A stretch of 35,621 nt of DNA from JAAYEA01 sp012689325 (GCA_036841525.1 DAITVZ010000058.1:1-35621); one strand, 5' to 3'. Positions 23,670 to 33,867 are shown, numbered from the stretch's first letter. Notes: generated by a model not told the origin, from the sequence alone. Made by a program: numbers and translations.

Positions 23670-25751
23670 CTACCGCAGCACTTGACGGATCGCCGCGATG
23701 ATCGAGGCGGTGGTGGGCACCGCCACGTCCTCCAACGTCTCGGCCATGGGCACCGGCACGTCCAGCGCGGTGACGCGGGCCATGGGCGCGTCCAGCCAGT
23801 CAAAGGCGACCTCGTTGATCAGCGTAAAGAGCTCGCTGACAAAGTTGCCGGTCTTGTACCCCTCGGAGACGCCCACGATGCGCCCGGTCTTTTTCACCGA
23901 CTGGACGATGGTGTCCAGGTCCAGCGGCTTGAGGGTGCGCGGGTCGATGACCTCCACGCTGATGCCCTCTTTGGCCAGGGCCTCGGCGGCCTCCAGCGCG
24001 CGATACACCATGCGCGAATAGGCCACCACGGTGACGTCCGTGCCCTCGCGCTTGATATCGGCCACGCCGAAGGGGATGACGTAATCCTCTTCGGGCACGG
24101 GCCCCTTCTGGTTATAGAGCATCTTGTGCTCGATGAACATCACCGGGTTGTTGTCGCGGATGGCGGCCTTGAGCAGGCCCTTGGCGTCATAGGGCGTGGC
24201 GGGCATGGCCACATAGATGCCCGGGAAGTGCAGCCACAGCGCCTCCAGGCTCTGCGAGTGGTGGGCGGCGATGGAGCGGCCGGCCCCGCCCTCGGTGCGG
24301 ACCACCAGGGGCACCATGGTCTTGCCGCCAAACATGTAGCGGTTCTTGGCCCCCTGGTTGGCGAGCTGGTCCATGGCCAGCGGGGTAAAGTCCACGTACA
24401 TGATCTCGGCCACCGGCCTCATTCCCGCCATGGCCGCGCCCACAGCGCTGCCGGCGATGGTGGCCTCCGAGATGGGGGTGTCGCGCACGCGCTCGGGGCC
24501 GAACTCGTTAAAGAGCCCCTTGGTCGCGCCATAGGCGCCGCCATAGAGCCCCACATCCTCGCCCATGATGAACACGCGCTCGTCGCGCTTCATCTCTTCG
24601 CGCATCGCTTCCACCAGCGCCTGCCCATAGGTGACCTCGCGCACCTTTTCGCCCTTGCGCACCCGCCCCCGGAGCTGGCGCTCCTTCTCTATATCCGCGG
24701 CGGTAAAGATGGACGGCGCATAAACGTCCTGCTCCACCTCTTCGGGCGCCGGGAACGGCGAGCCCAGGGCGAAATCCACCGAGGCGCCGATGGCTTTTTC
24801 CGCGGCGGACTCGACGGCGTCCAGCTCTTCCCTGGTGGCGATCCCTGCCTCGACCATAAAGTCGCGCAGCGCCTCGATGGAATCCTTGGCGTGCCAGTCG
24901 GCCTCCTCCTCCTTGGTGCGGTACGCCCGCGGGTCGGAGCGGGAATGGCCGTAATAGCGGTAGGTCTTGCACTCGATGAGTGAGGGGCCCTCGCCGCGGC
25001 GGGCGCGCTCCACCGCCTCCGAGATGGCCGCCCGCACGGCCAGCACGTTCATGCCGTCCACCACCTGGCCAGGGATGCCATAGGCGCAGGCCCGATCGGC
25101 GATGTCCAGCTTGGCGGAGGCGCAGCGGAAGGGCACGGACATGCCATAGAGGTTATTCTCCACGATATAGACCACCGGCAGGCACCAGGTGGAGGCCAGG
25201 TTCAGCGCCTCGTGAAAGTTGCCGGTGTTGGAGGCGCCGTCGCCAAAGAAGCAGAGCACGACGCGGTCCTCTTTGCGCATCTGGATGGCGATGGCCGCGC
25301 CGGTGGCCACGGGGATATTGCCGCCGACGATGCCCGTCGCGCCGAGGTTGCCGCGTTCCACGTCGGCGATGTGCATCGAGCCGCCGCGCCCTTTGCAGTA
25401 GCCCGTCGACCGGCCGCACAGCTCGGCCATCATCTTGTTCAGGTGCTCCTGCTTGGCCTCCACGCCCGGCGTCAGGCTGTCGCCGCGGGCATGGCAGTGC
25501 CCATGGCCGCGGTGGGTGCTGGTGATCAGGTCGTCGTCGCGGATGGCGCTGACCGCGCCCACCGCCACGGCCTCTTGCCCGGCATAAAGGTGCGAAGCGC
25601 CCTTGATCTTGTTCTGCCCCAGCAGGTCATACACCGTGTCCTCAAAGATGCGGATCTCCCACATTTGGCGCAGCCAGGTGAGCATCTCTGCCTTGGAGGG
25701 CTCTTGCTCCTGATATTGATCTCGAAACTCGGCGAACCTCTTTTGATCCAT
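23670..25751 (-). CDS. 2-oxoacid dehydrogenase E1, alpha and beta subunits fused
   Basis: Thiamine-diphosphate enzyme that decarboxylates the 2-oxoacid and acylates E2, 693 residues. Residues 1-340 are E1-alpha with the TPP motif from GDG (170-172) to NN (199-200), and GGSMHI typical of pyruvate/acetoin forms. Residues from about 364 are E1-beta (VTYGQALVEAMREEMKRDERVFIMGEDVG ... C-terminal VPMAETLEDVAVPT, given here in parts). Usually these are two genes; here they are one polypeptide, as seen in some Chloroflexota, Bacteroidota and others. The real substrate (pyruvate, acetoin or branched-chain 2-oxoacid) cannot be settled from motifs. It is 13 bases after rhaB. Confidence 0.93.
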   Translation of the reverse strand: MDQKRFAEFRDQYQEQEPSKAEMLTWLRQMWEIRIFEDTVYDLLGQNKIKGASHLYAGQEAVAVGAVSAIRDDDLITSTHRGHGHCHARGDSLTPGVEAKQEHLNKMMAELCGRSTGYCKGRGGSMHIADVERGNLGATGIVGGNIPVATGAAIAIQMRKEDRVVLCFFGDGASNTGNFHEALNLASTWCLPVVYIVENNLYGMSVPFRCASAKLDIADRACAYGIPGQVVDGMNVLAVRAAISEAVERARRGEGPSLIECKTYRYYGHSRSDPRAYRTKEEEADWHAKDSIEALRDFMVEAGIATREELDAVESAAEKAIGASVDFALGSPFPAPEEVEQDVYAPSIFTAADIEKERQLRGRVRKGEKVREVTYGQALVEAMREEMKRDERVFIMGEDVGLYGGAYGATKGLFNEFGPERVRDTPISEATIAGSAVGAAMAGMRPVAEIMYVDFTPLAMDQLANQGAKNRYMFGGKTMVPLVVRTEGGAGRSIAAHHSQSLEALWLHFPGIYVAMPATPYDAKGLLKAAIRDNNPVMFIEHKMLYNQKGPVPEEDYVIPFGVADIKREGTDVTVVAYSRMVYRALEAAEALAKEGISVEVIDPRTLKPLDLDTIVQSVKKTGRIVGVSEGYKTGNFVSELFTLINEVAFDWLDAPMARVTALDVPVPMAETLEDVAVPTTASIIAAIRQVLR

Positions 25752-25764
25752 CTCGTCCTCGATT

Positions 25765-27264
25765 CTATTCCGATGTGGTCAAGCTCGAATAGCGCGCATA
25801 CGGCCCTTCCCACCGCTCGGGGTGTTGCGGCTCGTAGGTGGTCACGTCAAAGGAGCGCCGCACCACCTCGCGCCCCTCCTCCAATGTCGCGATATCGCCG
25901 CAGGCCAGGGCCTGCATCAGGATATTGCCGATGGCGGTGGCCTCGAACGGCCCCGCGGTGACGGGGCGGCCGGTCGCGTCGGCGGTGAACTGGCTTAATA
26001 GCTTGTCGCGGGCGCCGCCGCCGACGATGTTGATGGATTCCACCCGGCGGCCGGTGGCCTTTTCCAGGCTCTCCACCGCCCAGCGGTATTTGAAGGCCAG
26101 GCTCTCCATCACGCAGCGGATGATCGCCCCCTCACCTTGCGGGACGGGCTGGCCGGTGCGCTGGCAGTATTCCTGGATACGGGCCGGCATATCGCCGGGC
26201 CGCAAGAAGGCGCCGTCGTTGGGCTCGATGAGCGCGACAAAGGGCGCGCTCTTGGCGGCCAGGTCGTCCAGTTCGTCATAGGTGAACTGCCGGCCCTCCC
26301 GCGCCCAGGCCCGGCGGCATTCCTGCACCAGCCACAGGCCCATGATGTTCTTGAGGAAGCGGAAGGTGCCGCAGACGCCGCCCTCGTTGGTAAAGTTGTA
26401 GGTGAGGCTTTCGGCCGTGATGATCGGCTCGGCCACCTCCGCGCCCACCAGCGACCACGTCCCCGAGCTGATGTAGGCATAGTTCTTTCCGCGGGCCGGG
26501 ACGGCGGCCACCGCCGAGCCGGTATCGTGGCAGGCCGGCGCGATTACCCGCACCTCGCCCAATCCGGTCTCCTCCCGCACCGCCGGGTGCAGTGGCCCGA
26601 GCACGGTGCCCGGCTCCACGATCTCGCCTAAAAAGTGGGTGGGGATGCCCAGCTTGTGCAATAGCTCGGCGGACCAGCCTTTCTTGCGGGGATCGTAGAA
26701 CTGGGTGGTGGTGGCGTCGGTGAACTCGCAGACCTTGCGCCCCGTCAGCCAATAGTTGAGCAGGTCGGGGATCATGAGCAGGCGGTCGGCCAGGTCCAGG
26801 GCGGGCGATTTGCTCAGGGTCATGGAGAGCAACTGGTAGAGGGTGTTGATCTCCATGAACTGGATGCCGGTTCGCTCGAAAACCTCCTCGCGGGGCACGC
26901 GCCGGAAGGCCTGCTCGAACATGCCCTCGGTGCGCTGGTCGCGATAATGGTAGGGGTAGCCCAGCAGCGCCCCCTGGGCGTCCAGCAGGCCGAAATCCAC
27001 GCCCCAGGTGTCCACGCCCATGCCGGTGAGCTGCGGGCCATACTCGCCCACATAGCGGGCCAGCGCCGCCTTCATCTCGGCAAAGAGGCGCAGGATATCC
27101 CAGTGCAAATGGTCGCGGCCCAGGGCGCCCAGGACGCGCACGGGTCCGTTGGGGAAGCGGTGCAGTTCCTTCAGCACCAGCTTGCCGCCGTCCAGCCGCC
27201 CCACCACGGCGCGGCCGCTATCGGCGCCCAGATCAAAGGCGACATAGTTCGTGGTCGCAGACAT
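25765..27264 (-). CDS. rhaB: Rhamnulokinase (FGGY family)
   Basis: Phosphorylates L-rhamnulose to L-rhamnulose 1-phosphate, 499 residues, close to the family length. The N-terminal phosphate-binding loop is DLGADSGR (11-18). Further landmarks are GVDTWGVDFGLLD, the GIQFMEINTLYQL segment typical of rhamnulokinases, ACHDTGSAVAAVP, SSGTWSLVG, and the adenosine-binding NIVGGGARDKLL. The neighbouring L-rhamnose isomerase supports the assignment. It lies 62 bases after the SDR gene and 13 before E1. Confidence 0.93.
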   Translation of the reverse strand: MSATTNYVAFDLGADSGRAVVGRLDGGKLVLKELHRFPNGPVRVLGALGRDHLHWDILRLFAEMKAALARYVGEYGPQLTGMGVDTWGVDFGLLDAQGALLGYPYHYRDQRTEGMFEQAFRRVPREEVFERTGIQFMEINTLYQLLSMTLSKSPALDLADRLLMIPDLLNYWLTGRKVCEFTDATTTQFYDPRKKGWSAELLHKLGIPTHFLGEIVEPGTVLGPLHPAVREETGLGEVRVIAPACHDTGSAVAAVPARGKNYAYISSGTWSLVGAEVAEPIITAESLTYNFTNEGGVCGTFRFLKNIMGLWLVQECRRAWAREGRQFTYDELDDLAAKSAPFVALIEPNDGAFLRPGDMPARIQEYCQRTGQPVPQGEGAIIRCVMESLAFKYRWAVESLEKATGRRVESINIVGGGARDKLLSQFTADATGRPVTAGPFEATAIGNILMQALACGDIATLEEGREVVRRSFDVTTYEPQHPERWEGPYARYSSLTTSE

Positions 27265-27326
27265 GGCTCTCGCTCCTTGCGACAGGGAAGGCCGGGCGCT
27301 GGGAGAGCCGCCCGGCCCTGCCTCCG

Positions 27327-28115
27327 CTATCTCATCTCTTGCCCGCCCGTGACATTGATCGCTTGGCCGGTCATGTAACTGGACTGATCCGAGGCCAAAA
27401 AGACCACCACATTGGCCACGTCGTCATAGGTGCAGCCGCGCCCCATGGGCACCTGATCCAGGTACTTTTGCCGCACCTGCTCCTTGGTGATGCCCAGGCG
27501 GCGGGCGTACTGCTCGTACAGGCTATCCTGCCAGAGCGGCGAGTCCAGCAGGTTGCCGGGACAGACCGCGTTCACCCGCACGCCAAAGGGCGCCAGGTCC
27601 AGGGCGACGCTCTGGGTGAGCCCGACGCCGCCGAACTTGCTGGCGGCATAGGCCGAGTTCCGGAAGCTCCCCTTCTTGCCCGATTTGCTGTTGATCTGGA
27701 TGATGGCGCCGCTTTTCTGCTCCACCATGACCTTGGCCGCGGCCTTGGCGCAGAGGAAATAGCCCACCAGGTTGACCTCGATCACCTGCCGCCAGGCATC
27801 GGCGGGGAACTCGGTGATGTCGAACGCCTTCAGGATGCCGGCGTTGGAGACCATGATGTCCAACCGGCCAAAGGTCTCCACCGCCTGTTTGACCAGGCTC
27901 TCCACCTGGTCCTCTTTGGTCACATCCACGCGCACGCTGATGGCGCGGCGGTCCGTGGTGGCCGCGATCTCCGCCGCGACCTTGGCCGCGTTCTCGGCCA
28001 CGATATCGGCGACGATGACGTGCGCGCCCTCGCGGGCCAGCCGTTGCGCCAGGGCGGCGCCGAGCCCCTGCCCCGCGCCGGTGACGATGGCGATGCGATC
28101 TTCCAAGGTTCTCAT
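27327..28115 (-). CDS. SDR oxidoreductase, sorbitol-6-phosphate dehydrogenase (SrlD)-like
   Basis: A 262-residue NAD(P)-dependent short-chain dehydrogenase. It has TGAGQGLG (12-19), NAG (91-93), catalytic S143 or S145, Y156 and K160. The stretches INSKSGKKGSFRNSAYAASK and MGRGCTYDDVANVV, and the ending TGQAINVTGGQ, closely resemble E. coli SrlD, which oxidises D-sorbitol 6-phosphate to fructose 6-phosphate. In a rhamnose operon it might instead work as a lactaldehyde dehydrogenase like the SDR part of RhaEW. The substrate is open. It lies 24 bases after the MDR gene. Confidence 0.88.
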   Translation of the reverse strand: MRTLEDRIAIVTGAGQGLGAALAQRLAREGAHVIVADIVAENAAKVAAEIAATTDRRAISVRVDVTKEDQVESLVKQAVETFGRLDIMVSNAGILKAFDITEFPADAWRQVIEVNLVGYFLCAKAAAKVMVEQKSGAIIQINSKSGKKGSFRNSAYAASKFGGVGLTQSVALDLAPFGVRVNAVCPGNLLDSPLWQDSLYEQYARRLGITKEQVRQKYLDQVPMGRGCTYDDVANVVVFLASDQSSYMTGQAINVTGGQEMR

Positions 28116-28139
28116 GGTTCGCTCCTCACCTCTTGTCGC

Positions 28140-29891
28140 TCAGTCCTGCGGCAGCATCTCGCGCAACAGCTCTTCCTCGGCGGCCTTGGTCCAGGCCCCG
28201 CTTTTGCTCAGCAGTTTGGCCACCTTGGGCAGCCGCTCGCCCAGCTTGTCCAGGGGCGTGACCGGCAAGTCCGCGATCTGGGGATAGATGACCACCTTGC
28301 CGGAAAAGCGCCCGGTGGCGACGGCATCGAGCCCGTCTTTGGCGCCGCCCAGGCTGGCGACGGCGGCCACGACCTGCTCGGGGAAGAGATGGCCGCTCTC
28401 GGCGCGCTCCAGGGTGCGCTGCATATCCAGGATGCTGGAGCCGCTGCTGCCGGTAAAGCGCACGCCGCGCCGATAGACCGGCGTCAGGTCCAGCGTGGCC
28501 ATGGTCCCGCGCGAAAGCCCGGCAAAGATGCACACGGTGCAGTTCTCCGCCAGGTGGGCCATGGCCCCTTCCACGGCGCGCGGCGTGGGCGCCGGCACCA
28601 CAATGTCGTCAAAGCCCTGCGGCGCGATCTCGTTTAGCCGGGCGTGGAACGCCTCGGCCGCCATGCCCTCCTGGCTCAGCGCGATCAGGTTCACGCTGTT
28701 GGCCTCGGCGATGGGCGCGAGTTTCTCGTTCAGGTCGTCCAGCCGCCAGGTGACCAGGTCATGGGCCACGGCCACGGCCGGCTTGCCCGCCGACTCGAGG
28801 GTGTACTGGACCAGCATGCGGCCCATCGGGCCCGCCGCGCCCACGAACCAGGCCTTGCCGCCGGGCTTGACCTCGGTGCGGATGGGCGCATAGCCCTTCG
28901 AGATGTCGGTCCCTTGGGCGCCCATCAGTTGCAGCCAGTCATAATGCACCCGCCCCACGTCCACCTGCACGGCGCGCTGCATCGGCTGCTCAGCCACCAA
29001 GTTCAGCGTCCCGCGGACGGCCATCAGGGTCATGGCCTTCTCGGTGATGTCCGCATCGGCGCCGAGGATGATGATGTCGTTCACCCCCTCGCCCTCGGTC
29101 GCGGCCTTGACCTCGCCATAGGTCGCCTCGGAGAGTTGGTTCATCTCCTTGAGGGGGATGCCCCACTGGGCTGCCTGCGCCTTGAGCGTCCCCAGCAAGG
29201 CGGCGGGGACGTCGGTGGCGATGATCAGGCGGGGCTTTTGGCCCGCAGCCCAGGGCTGGCCCAGGGTATAGGCGCTTTTGCTCTGCGCCGTGCCGATGAA
29301 CCAGACCACCCCGTCCTCTTGCCAGGTCGTGCGGTAGGGGATGTGGTACACCGCCTCCACGCAGGCCCACGGCTCGGTGAGCGCCACCGAGGCGTAGGAA
29401 AGGTCCTTGTGAATCGGCAGCAGGTAGCAGCCCTCGTCGCCGTTCAGCGCTTCCTCGCCCAGCACATTGTACTGGGAGAGGCCGCCCTGCAACACATAGC
29501 CATAGGCGAAGGTCTTGCCCCCCACATAGATGTCGGCCTGGATGATGTACCGCTCGCCGACCTTGAACTTGCCCTTCAGGTTCTCGCCCACGCCGACGAT
29601 AGTCAGCGCCACCTCGTGGCCCAGGACCACGGGCTTGGCCTTCATGTCCCGGCCCTGCAGGCGCGGGTGCTGGTCGCCGGCGCGGATCACCTTGACGTCG
29701 GAGAAGCAGAGCCCCACCGCATCATGGCGCACCAGCAGCTCGTCCGGCCCATAGCTCGGCACGGGCGCCTGGATGGGCTTGCCGTCCACGCCCAGGTTCT
29801 CAAAGCCGGCCCCATAGAGCGGCCAGAGCCACATGGTGGCCGGCAGCGGAGCCTGGGCGGCCTTGTATGTCTTCAGACCATCACGAGTCAT
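28140..29891 (-). CDS. Large MDR-family (alcohol/sorbose-phosphate dehydrogenase-like) oxidoreductase with two Rossmann-like segments
   Basis: A 583-residue zinc-type medium-chain dehydrogenase, well above the usual 340-410. Residues 40-190 are a GroES-like domain with likely zinc ligands C62, H92/E93 (VVLGHE) and E173 (TEPWACVEA); the structural-zinc Cys cluster is absent, as in sorbose-1-phosphate reductase-like proteins. Two nucleotide-binding-like segments follow: 195-305 with a degenerate loop (WFIGTAQSKSAY) and 347-480 with an intact-looking loop (WFVGAAGPMGRM). I cannot name the substrate. Co-location with an SrlD-like SDR suggests a sugar or polyol phosphate. Gaps of 18 and 24 bases to its neighbours indicate one operon. 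Confidence 0.85.
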   Translation of the reverse strand: MTRDGLKTYKAAQAPLPATMWLWPLYGAGFENLGVDGKPIQAPVPSYGPDELLVRHDAVGLCFSDVKVIRAGDQHPRLQGRDMKAKPVVLGHEVALTIVGVGENLKGKFKVGERYIIQADIYVGGKTFAYGYVLQGGLSQYNVLGEEALNGDEGCYLLPIHKDLSYASVALTEPWACVEAVYHIPYRTTWQEDGVVWFIGTAQSKSAYTLGQPWAAGQKPRLIIATDVPAALLGTLKAQAAQWGIPLKEMNQLSEATYGEVKAATEGEGVNDIIILGADADITEKAMTLMAVRGTLNLVAEQPMQRAVQVDVGRVHYDWLQLMGAQGTDISKGYAPIRTEVKPGGKAWFVGAAGPMGRMLVQYTLESAGKPAVAVAHDLVTWRLDDLNEKLAPIAEANSVNLIALSQEGMAAEAFHARLNEIAPQGFDDIVVPAPTPRAVEGAMAHLAENCTVCIFAGLSRGTMATLDLTPVYRRGVRFTGSSGSSILDMQRTLERAESGHLFPEQVVAAVASLGGAKDGLDAVATGRFSGKVVIYPQIADLPVTPLDKLGERLPKVAKLLSKSGAWTKAAEEELLREMLPQD

Positions 29892-29909
29892 CTTGATCTC
29901 CTTCGCTCG

Positions 29910-31151
<1,242 letters not shown>

Positions 31152-31222
31152 GATCGTGATCTCCCTTCGTCTCTGAGCGTGATGATCCTCGAAATAGGCG
31201 CTGCGGGTCTCGATGCGGCGCC

Positions 31223-32626
31223 CTAACGTTTCAGTTTCCTCGCCGGCACCGCCAGCGGAATGCCCAGCGCGTCCAGCGCCGCCTCGGCCACGGCCTCGCT
31301 CAGCGTCGGATGCGCCATCATGGTCTCTTTCAACTCGTCCAGCGTCGCCTCCAGCGCCAGGGCCAGGCCGCCGGGCGCGATCAAGTCGCTGGCATGGGGG
31401 CCGATGATGTGCAGCCCGAGGACCTGGCCGTGCTTGGCCTCGGCGACCACCTTGACGCTCCCCTCGGTCTCGCCCTGGGCCAGCGCCTTGCCGTTGGCCA
31501 AGAAGGGGAACTCGCCGGTCACCACATCGTAGCCCTTGGCCCGCGCCTCTTCTTCGCTCAGCCCGACGCTGGCCACTTCCGGCATGGTAAAGACGCAACT
31601 GGGGATAGCCTCCTCGCTCACGCGGACGTGGCCGCCCAGGGCGTTCTCGGCCGCCGCCACGCCCATGTGCGAGGCCCAATGGGCCAGCATGATCCCGCCG
31701 ACCACGTCGCCGATGGCATAGATGTGCGGCACGTTGGTGCGGAGGTTCTCGTCCACCGGGACGCCCCGGCGGCTGTACTGCACCCCCGCCTCCTCCAGAC
31801 CCAGGTTCTCCACGTTGGGCCGGCGGCTCACCGCCACCAGCAACTTTTCTCCTTGCAGGGTCTGCGCGCCGGATTTGATCTCCACGTCCACTTCCAGGAG
31901 CCCGCCCTTGTCGCGCACCTCTTTCATCCGCGTGTCGGTGAGCACCTTGATCTTGCGGCGCTTGAGCGAGCGCTCCAGGGTATTGCCCAGCATGGCCTCC
32001 ATGCGCGGCAGCAACCGCGGCAGCATCTCGATCACCGTCACCTGCACGCCCAGGGCGGCATAGAGGCTGGCGAACTCGACGCCCACCGCGCCGCCGCCGA
32101 TGACGATCAGGCTGGCAGGCAACTGCGCCAGCTCGAGCGCGCCGGTGCTATCCAGCACGGCGGGGGACTCCAGGCCGGGCACGGGGATGGAGGCCGGGCG
32201 CGAGCCGGTGGCGATGAGGAAATGGGTCGCCTCCACGCGCTCGCTGACCCCTGGGCCTTCCACGGCCAGCGTGTGTGGGGAGAGGAAGCGGCCATGCCCG
32301 TGGAGCACGGTGGCGCCGGCCTTGTCCAGCAGCACGCCCACGCCCGACACCAGGCGCTTGACCACCTCCGCCTTGCGCGCCTGCATCGCCGGCCAGTCGA
32401 TCCCCGGCTCGCCGGCGGTCACGCCGAACTTGGCGGCGTCGCGGACGAGTTGGTAAACCTCGGCGCTGCGCAACAGAGCCTTGGTCGGGATGCAACCGAC
32501 GTTCAGGCAGACGCCGCCCAGGTGCTCGCGCTCCACCAGCGTCACCTGCGCGCCCAATTGGGCCGCTCGCAGCGCGGCGACATAGCCGCCGGGGCCGCCT
32601 CCGATGATGCAGATATCTGTCTTCAC
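31223..32626 (-). CDS. lpdA: Dihydrolipoamide dehydrogenase (E3)
   Basis: FAD enzyme that reoxidises the lipoyl groups of E2 using NAD, 467 residues. The FAD loop is GGGPGG (9-14), the redox disulfide C39/C44 lies in GGVCLNVGCIPTK, the NAD loop is VIGGGAVGVEFAS, the second FAD motif is YAIGDV, and the dimer-interface active-site His is in AHPTLSE near the C-terminus. With E1 and E2 in the same array it completes a 2-oxoacid dehydrogenase complex, but it is separated from them by four sugar genes. It lies 24 bases after the ribokinase gene. Confidence 0.95.
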   Translation of the reverse strand: MKTDICIIGGGPGGYVAALRAAQLGAQVTLVEREHLGGVCLNVGCIPTKALLRSAEVYQLVRDAAKFGVTAGEPGIDWPAMQARKAEVVKRLVSGVGVLLDKAGATVLHGHGRFLSPHTLAVEGPGVSERVEATHFLIATGSRPASIPVPGLESPAVLDSTGALELAQLPASLIVIGGGAVGVEFASLYAALGVQVTVIEMLPRLLPRMEAMLGNTLERSLKRRKIKVLTDTRMKEVRDKGGLLEVDVEIKSGAQTLQGEKLLVAVSRRPNVENLGLEEAGVQYSRRGVPVDENLRTNVPHIYAIGDVVGGIMLAHWASHMGVAAAENALGGHVRVSEEAIPSCVFTMPEVASVGLSEEEARAKGYDVVTGEFPFLANGKALAQGETEGSVKVVAEAKHGQVLGLHIIGPHASDLIAPGGLALALEATLDELKETMMAHPTLSEAVAEAALDALGIPLAVPARKLKR

Positions 32627-32650
32627 GGTACCTCCGCGTGTTGTGGTCGG

Positions 32651-33577
32651 TTAAGCAGGCCGAAACGCCTGGAAAAGCCGCTCCACCTCGGCGCCGGAGG
32701 GGAGCGAGGTCTGAGCGCCAAAGCGGGTCACCGCCAGGGCGCCGGCGCAACTGGCATAGCGGACGGCGTCGCGCAACGAGAGGCCGCGGCTCAGCGCCAC
32801 GACCAGCCCGCCGATGAAGGCGTCGCCCGCCGCGGTGGTGTCCACCACGGTAACCTCGGGGACGGGCATGTGGAAGGATCCGTCCGGCGAGGCGACGTAG
32901 GCGCCCTGGCTGCCCAGGGTGATGATCACCGTGTGGGCGCCTTGCTGGCGCAGCCGGTCGGCGGCGCGCGCCGCCGAGCCCGCGTCGCTGACGGGCAGGC
33001 CGGTGAGCCATTGGGCCTCGGATTCGTTGGGCACGAGATAGCGGACCCGGCTCAGCAGGCGCGCGGGGAGCTGGGCGGCGGGGGCGGGGTTGAGCACAAC
33101 CTGCACGCCATGGCGAGCGGCCTTGTCGATGGCATGCGCCACGGTTTCCAGGGGGATCTCGAGCTGCAACACCAGGTAACGCGCCTGGCGCAGCAATCCG
33201 TCGCAATCGTCCACGTCCTGCGGCGTCACCTGCCCATTGGCCCCTGGCGCGATGACGATGCTGTTCTGGCCGGCGGCGTCCACGATGATCGTGGCGGTGC
33301 CCGTGGCGACCCCTACGGTGGCCAGGAGGTGGGCCGGATCGACGCCCTTGGCGCCCAGGTTCTGGGCCAATTGCTCGCCGAAAGCGTCGTCGCCGACGCG
33401 CCCGAGCATGGTCACGGGCTGGCCGAGCAGGGCGATGGCCGCCGCCTGATTGGCGCCCTTGCCGCCGGGGATGGTGCGGAAGGCTTCGCCGCGGACCGTC
33501 TCGCCGGGGGAGGGCAACCGGGGCGCCCTGACCACCAGGTCCATGTTCAGGCTGCCAATGACCACGATCTCGCTCAC
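32651..33577 (-). CDS. rbsK: Ribokinase (PfkB family)
   Basis: Phosphorylates ribose, or another sugar or nucleoside in this family, 308 residues. The substrate motif is GGKGANQAA (38-46), the anion-hole/catalytic signature DTTAAGDAF (246-254, base D252), and PGANGQVT and NPAPAAQLP are typical of ribokinases. The start is GTG at 33577 (VSEIVVIG...), which gives family length; longer readings run through the promoter. It is the first gene of the long array with promoter 33620-33648 upstream. The sugar may be ribose, but the context leaves other ketoses possible. Confidence 0.92.
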   Translation of the reverse strand: MSEIVVIGSLNMDLVVRAPRLPSPGETVRGEAFRTIPGGKGANQAAAIALLGQPVTMLGRVGDDAFGEQLAQNLGAKGVDPAHLLATVGVATGTATIIVDAAGQNSIVIAPGANGQVTPQDVDDCDGLLRQARYLVLQLEIPLETVAHAIDKAARHGVQVVLNPAPAAQLPARLLSRVRYLVPNESEAQWLTGLPVSDAGSAARAADRLRQQGAHTVIITLGSQGAYVASPDGSFHMPVPEVTVVDTTAAGDAFIGGLVVALSRGLSLRDAVRYASCAGALAVTRFGAQTSLPSGAEVERLFQAFRPA

Positions 33578-33619
33578 GCTTGCCCCTGCCAAGTCTAGTA
33601 TGCGGACTGCACCAAGGCG

Positions 33620-33648
33620 ATTATAGCACGGACCAGGGGGAGGGTCAA
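33620..33648 (-). promoter_or_regulatory. Promoter of the ribokinase/E3/rhamnose/E1-E2 array
   Basis: Minus-strand -35 TTGACC (33643-33648), 17-base spacer, -10 TATAAT (33620-33625) with extended TGC. The start near 33613 gives a leader of about 36 bases. A perfect palindrome GTCAATTGAC (33644-33653) overlaps the -35 and could be an operator; this is an inference. Confidence 0.88.
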
Positions 33649-33664
33649 TTGACGCGACCGGCAT

Positions 33665-33711
33665 AAAAAGACTCCTCGTTGGATTCGGGGACACTTCAAT
33701 CCAACGAGGAG
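33665..33711 (-). terminator. Rho-independent terminator upstream of the ribokinase promoter
   Basis: A perfect 14-pair stem (33672-33685 with 33698-33711) with a 12-base loop, followed on the minus strand by CTTTTTAT (5-T run at 33665-33669). It would stop transcripts coming from the gene that ends at 33868, insulating the long array. It could also act as an attenuator if a promoter lies upstream of it. Confidence 0.85.
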
Positions 33712-33867
33712 CGTTGAGGTTAGTATGAAATTGACTCTCGAACCCCCTCAAGATTCGAAAGTGTGACCGGACGTATCGGCAAGGAGGAACCATTCCGGTC
33801 TGGCTCTATGATACACAAGGGTTATTAAGACATCATAAAAATATCCCGCCACCGTATTAGAGTTGTG
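33712..33867. other. AT-richer intergenic stretch without a supportable gene
   Basis: About 155 bases between the terminator and the stop of the gene at 33868. It holds short open stretches only: a plus-strand one beginning ATG at 33725 (MKLTLEPPQDSKV), and an ATT-initiated 22-codon one after AAGGAGG (33781-33787). Possible short pairings are TTGAGG/CCTCAA (33714-33719/33746-33751) and GACCGGA/TCCGGTC (33765-33771/33794-33800). I cannot assign a function. Confidence 0.5.

Noticed and set aside
22146..24983. A 945-residue plus-strand open frame
   Set aside because: Antisense to E2 and E1, made open by high GC codon bias; rich in His, Gly and Arg and without any domain.
31152..31679. N-terminal extension of L-rhamnose isomerase
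   Set aside because: It overlaps the E3 coding sequence, and a strong ribosome site marks the ATG at 31151.
33792..33860. A 22-codon gene with an ATT start after AAGGAGG
   Set aside because: ATT starts are very rare, there is no recognisable product and no promoter nearby.
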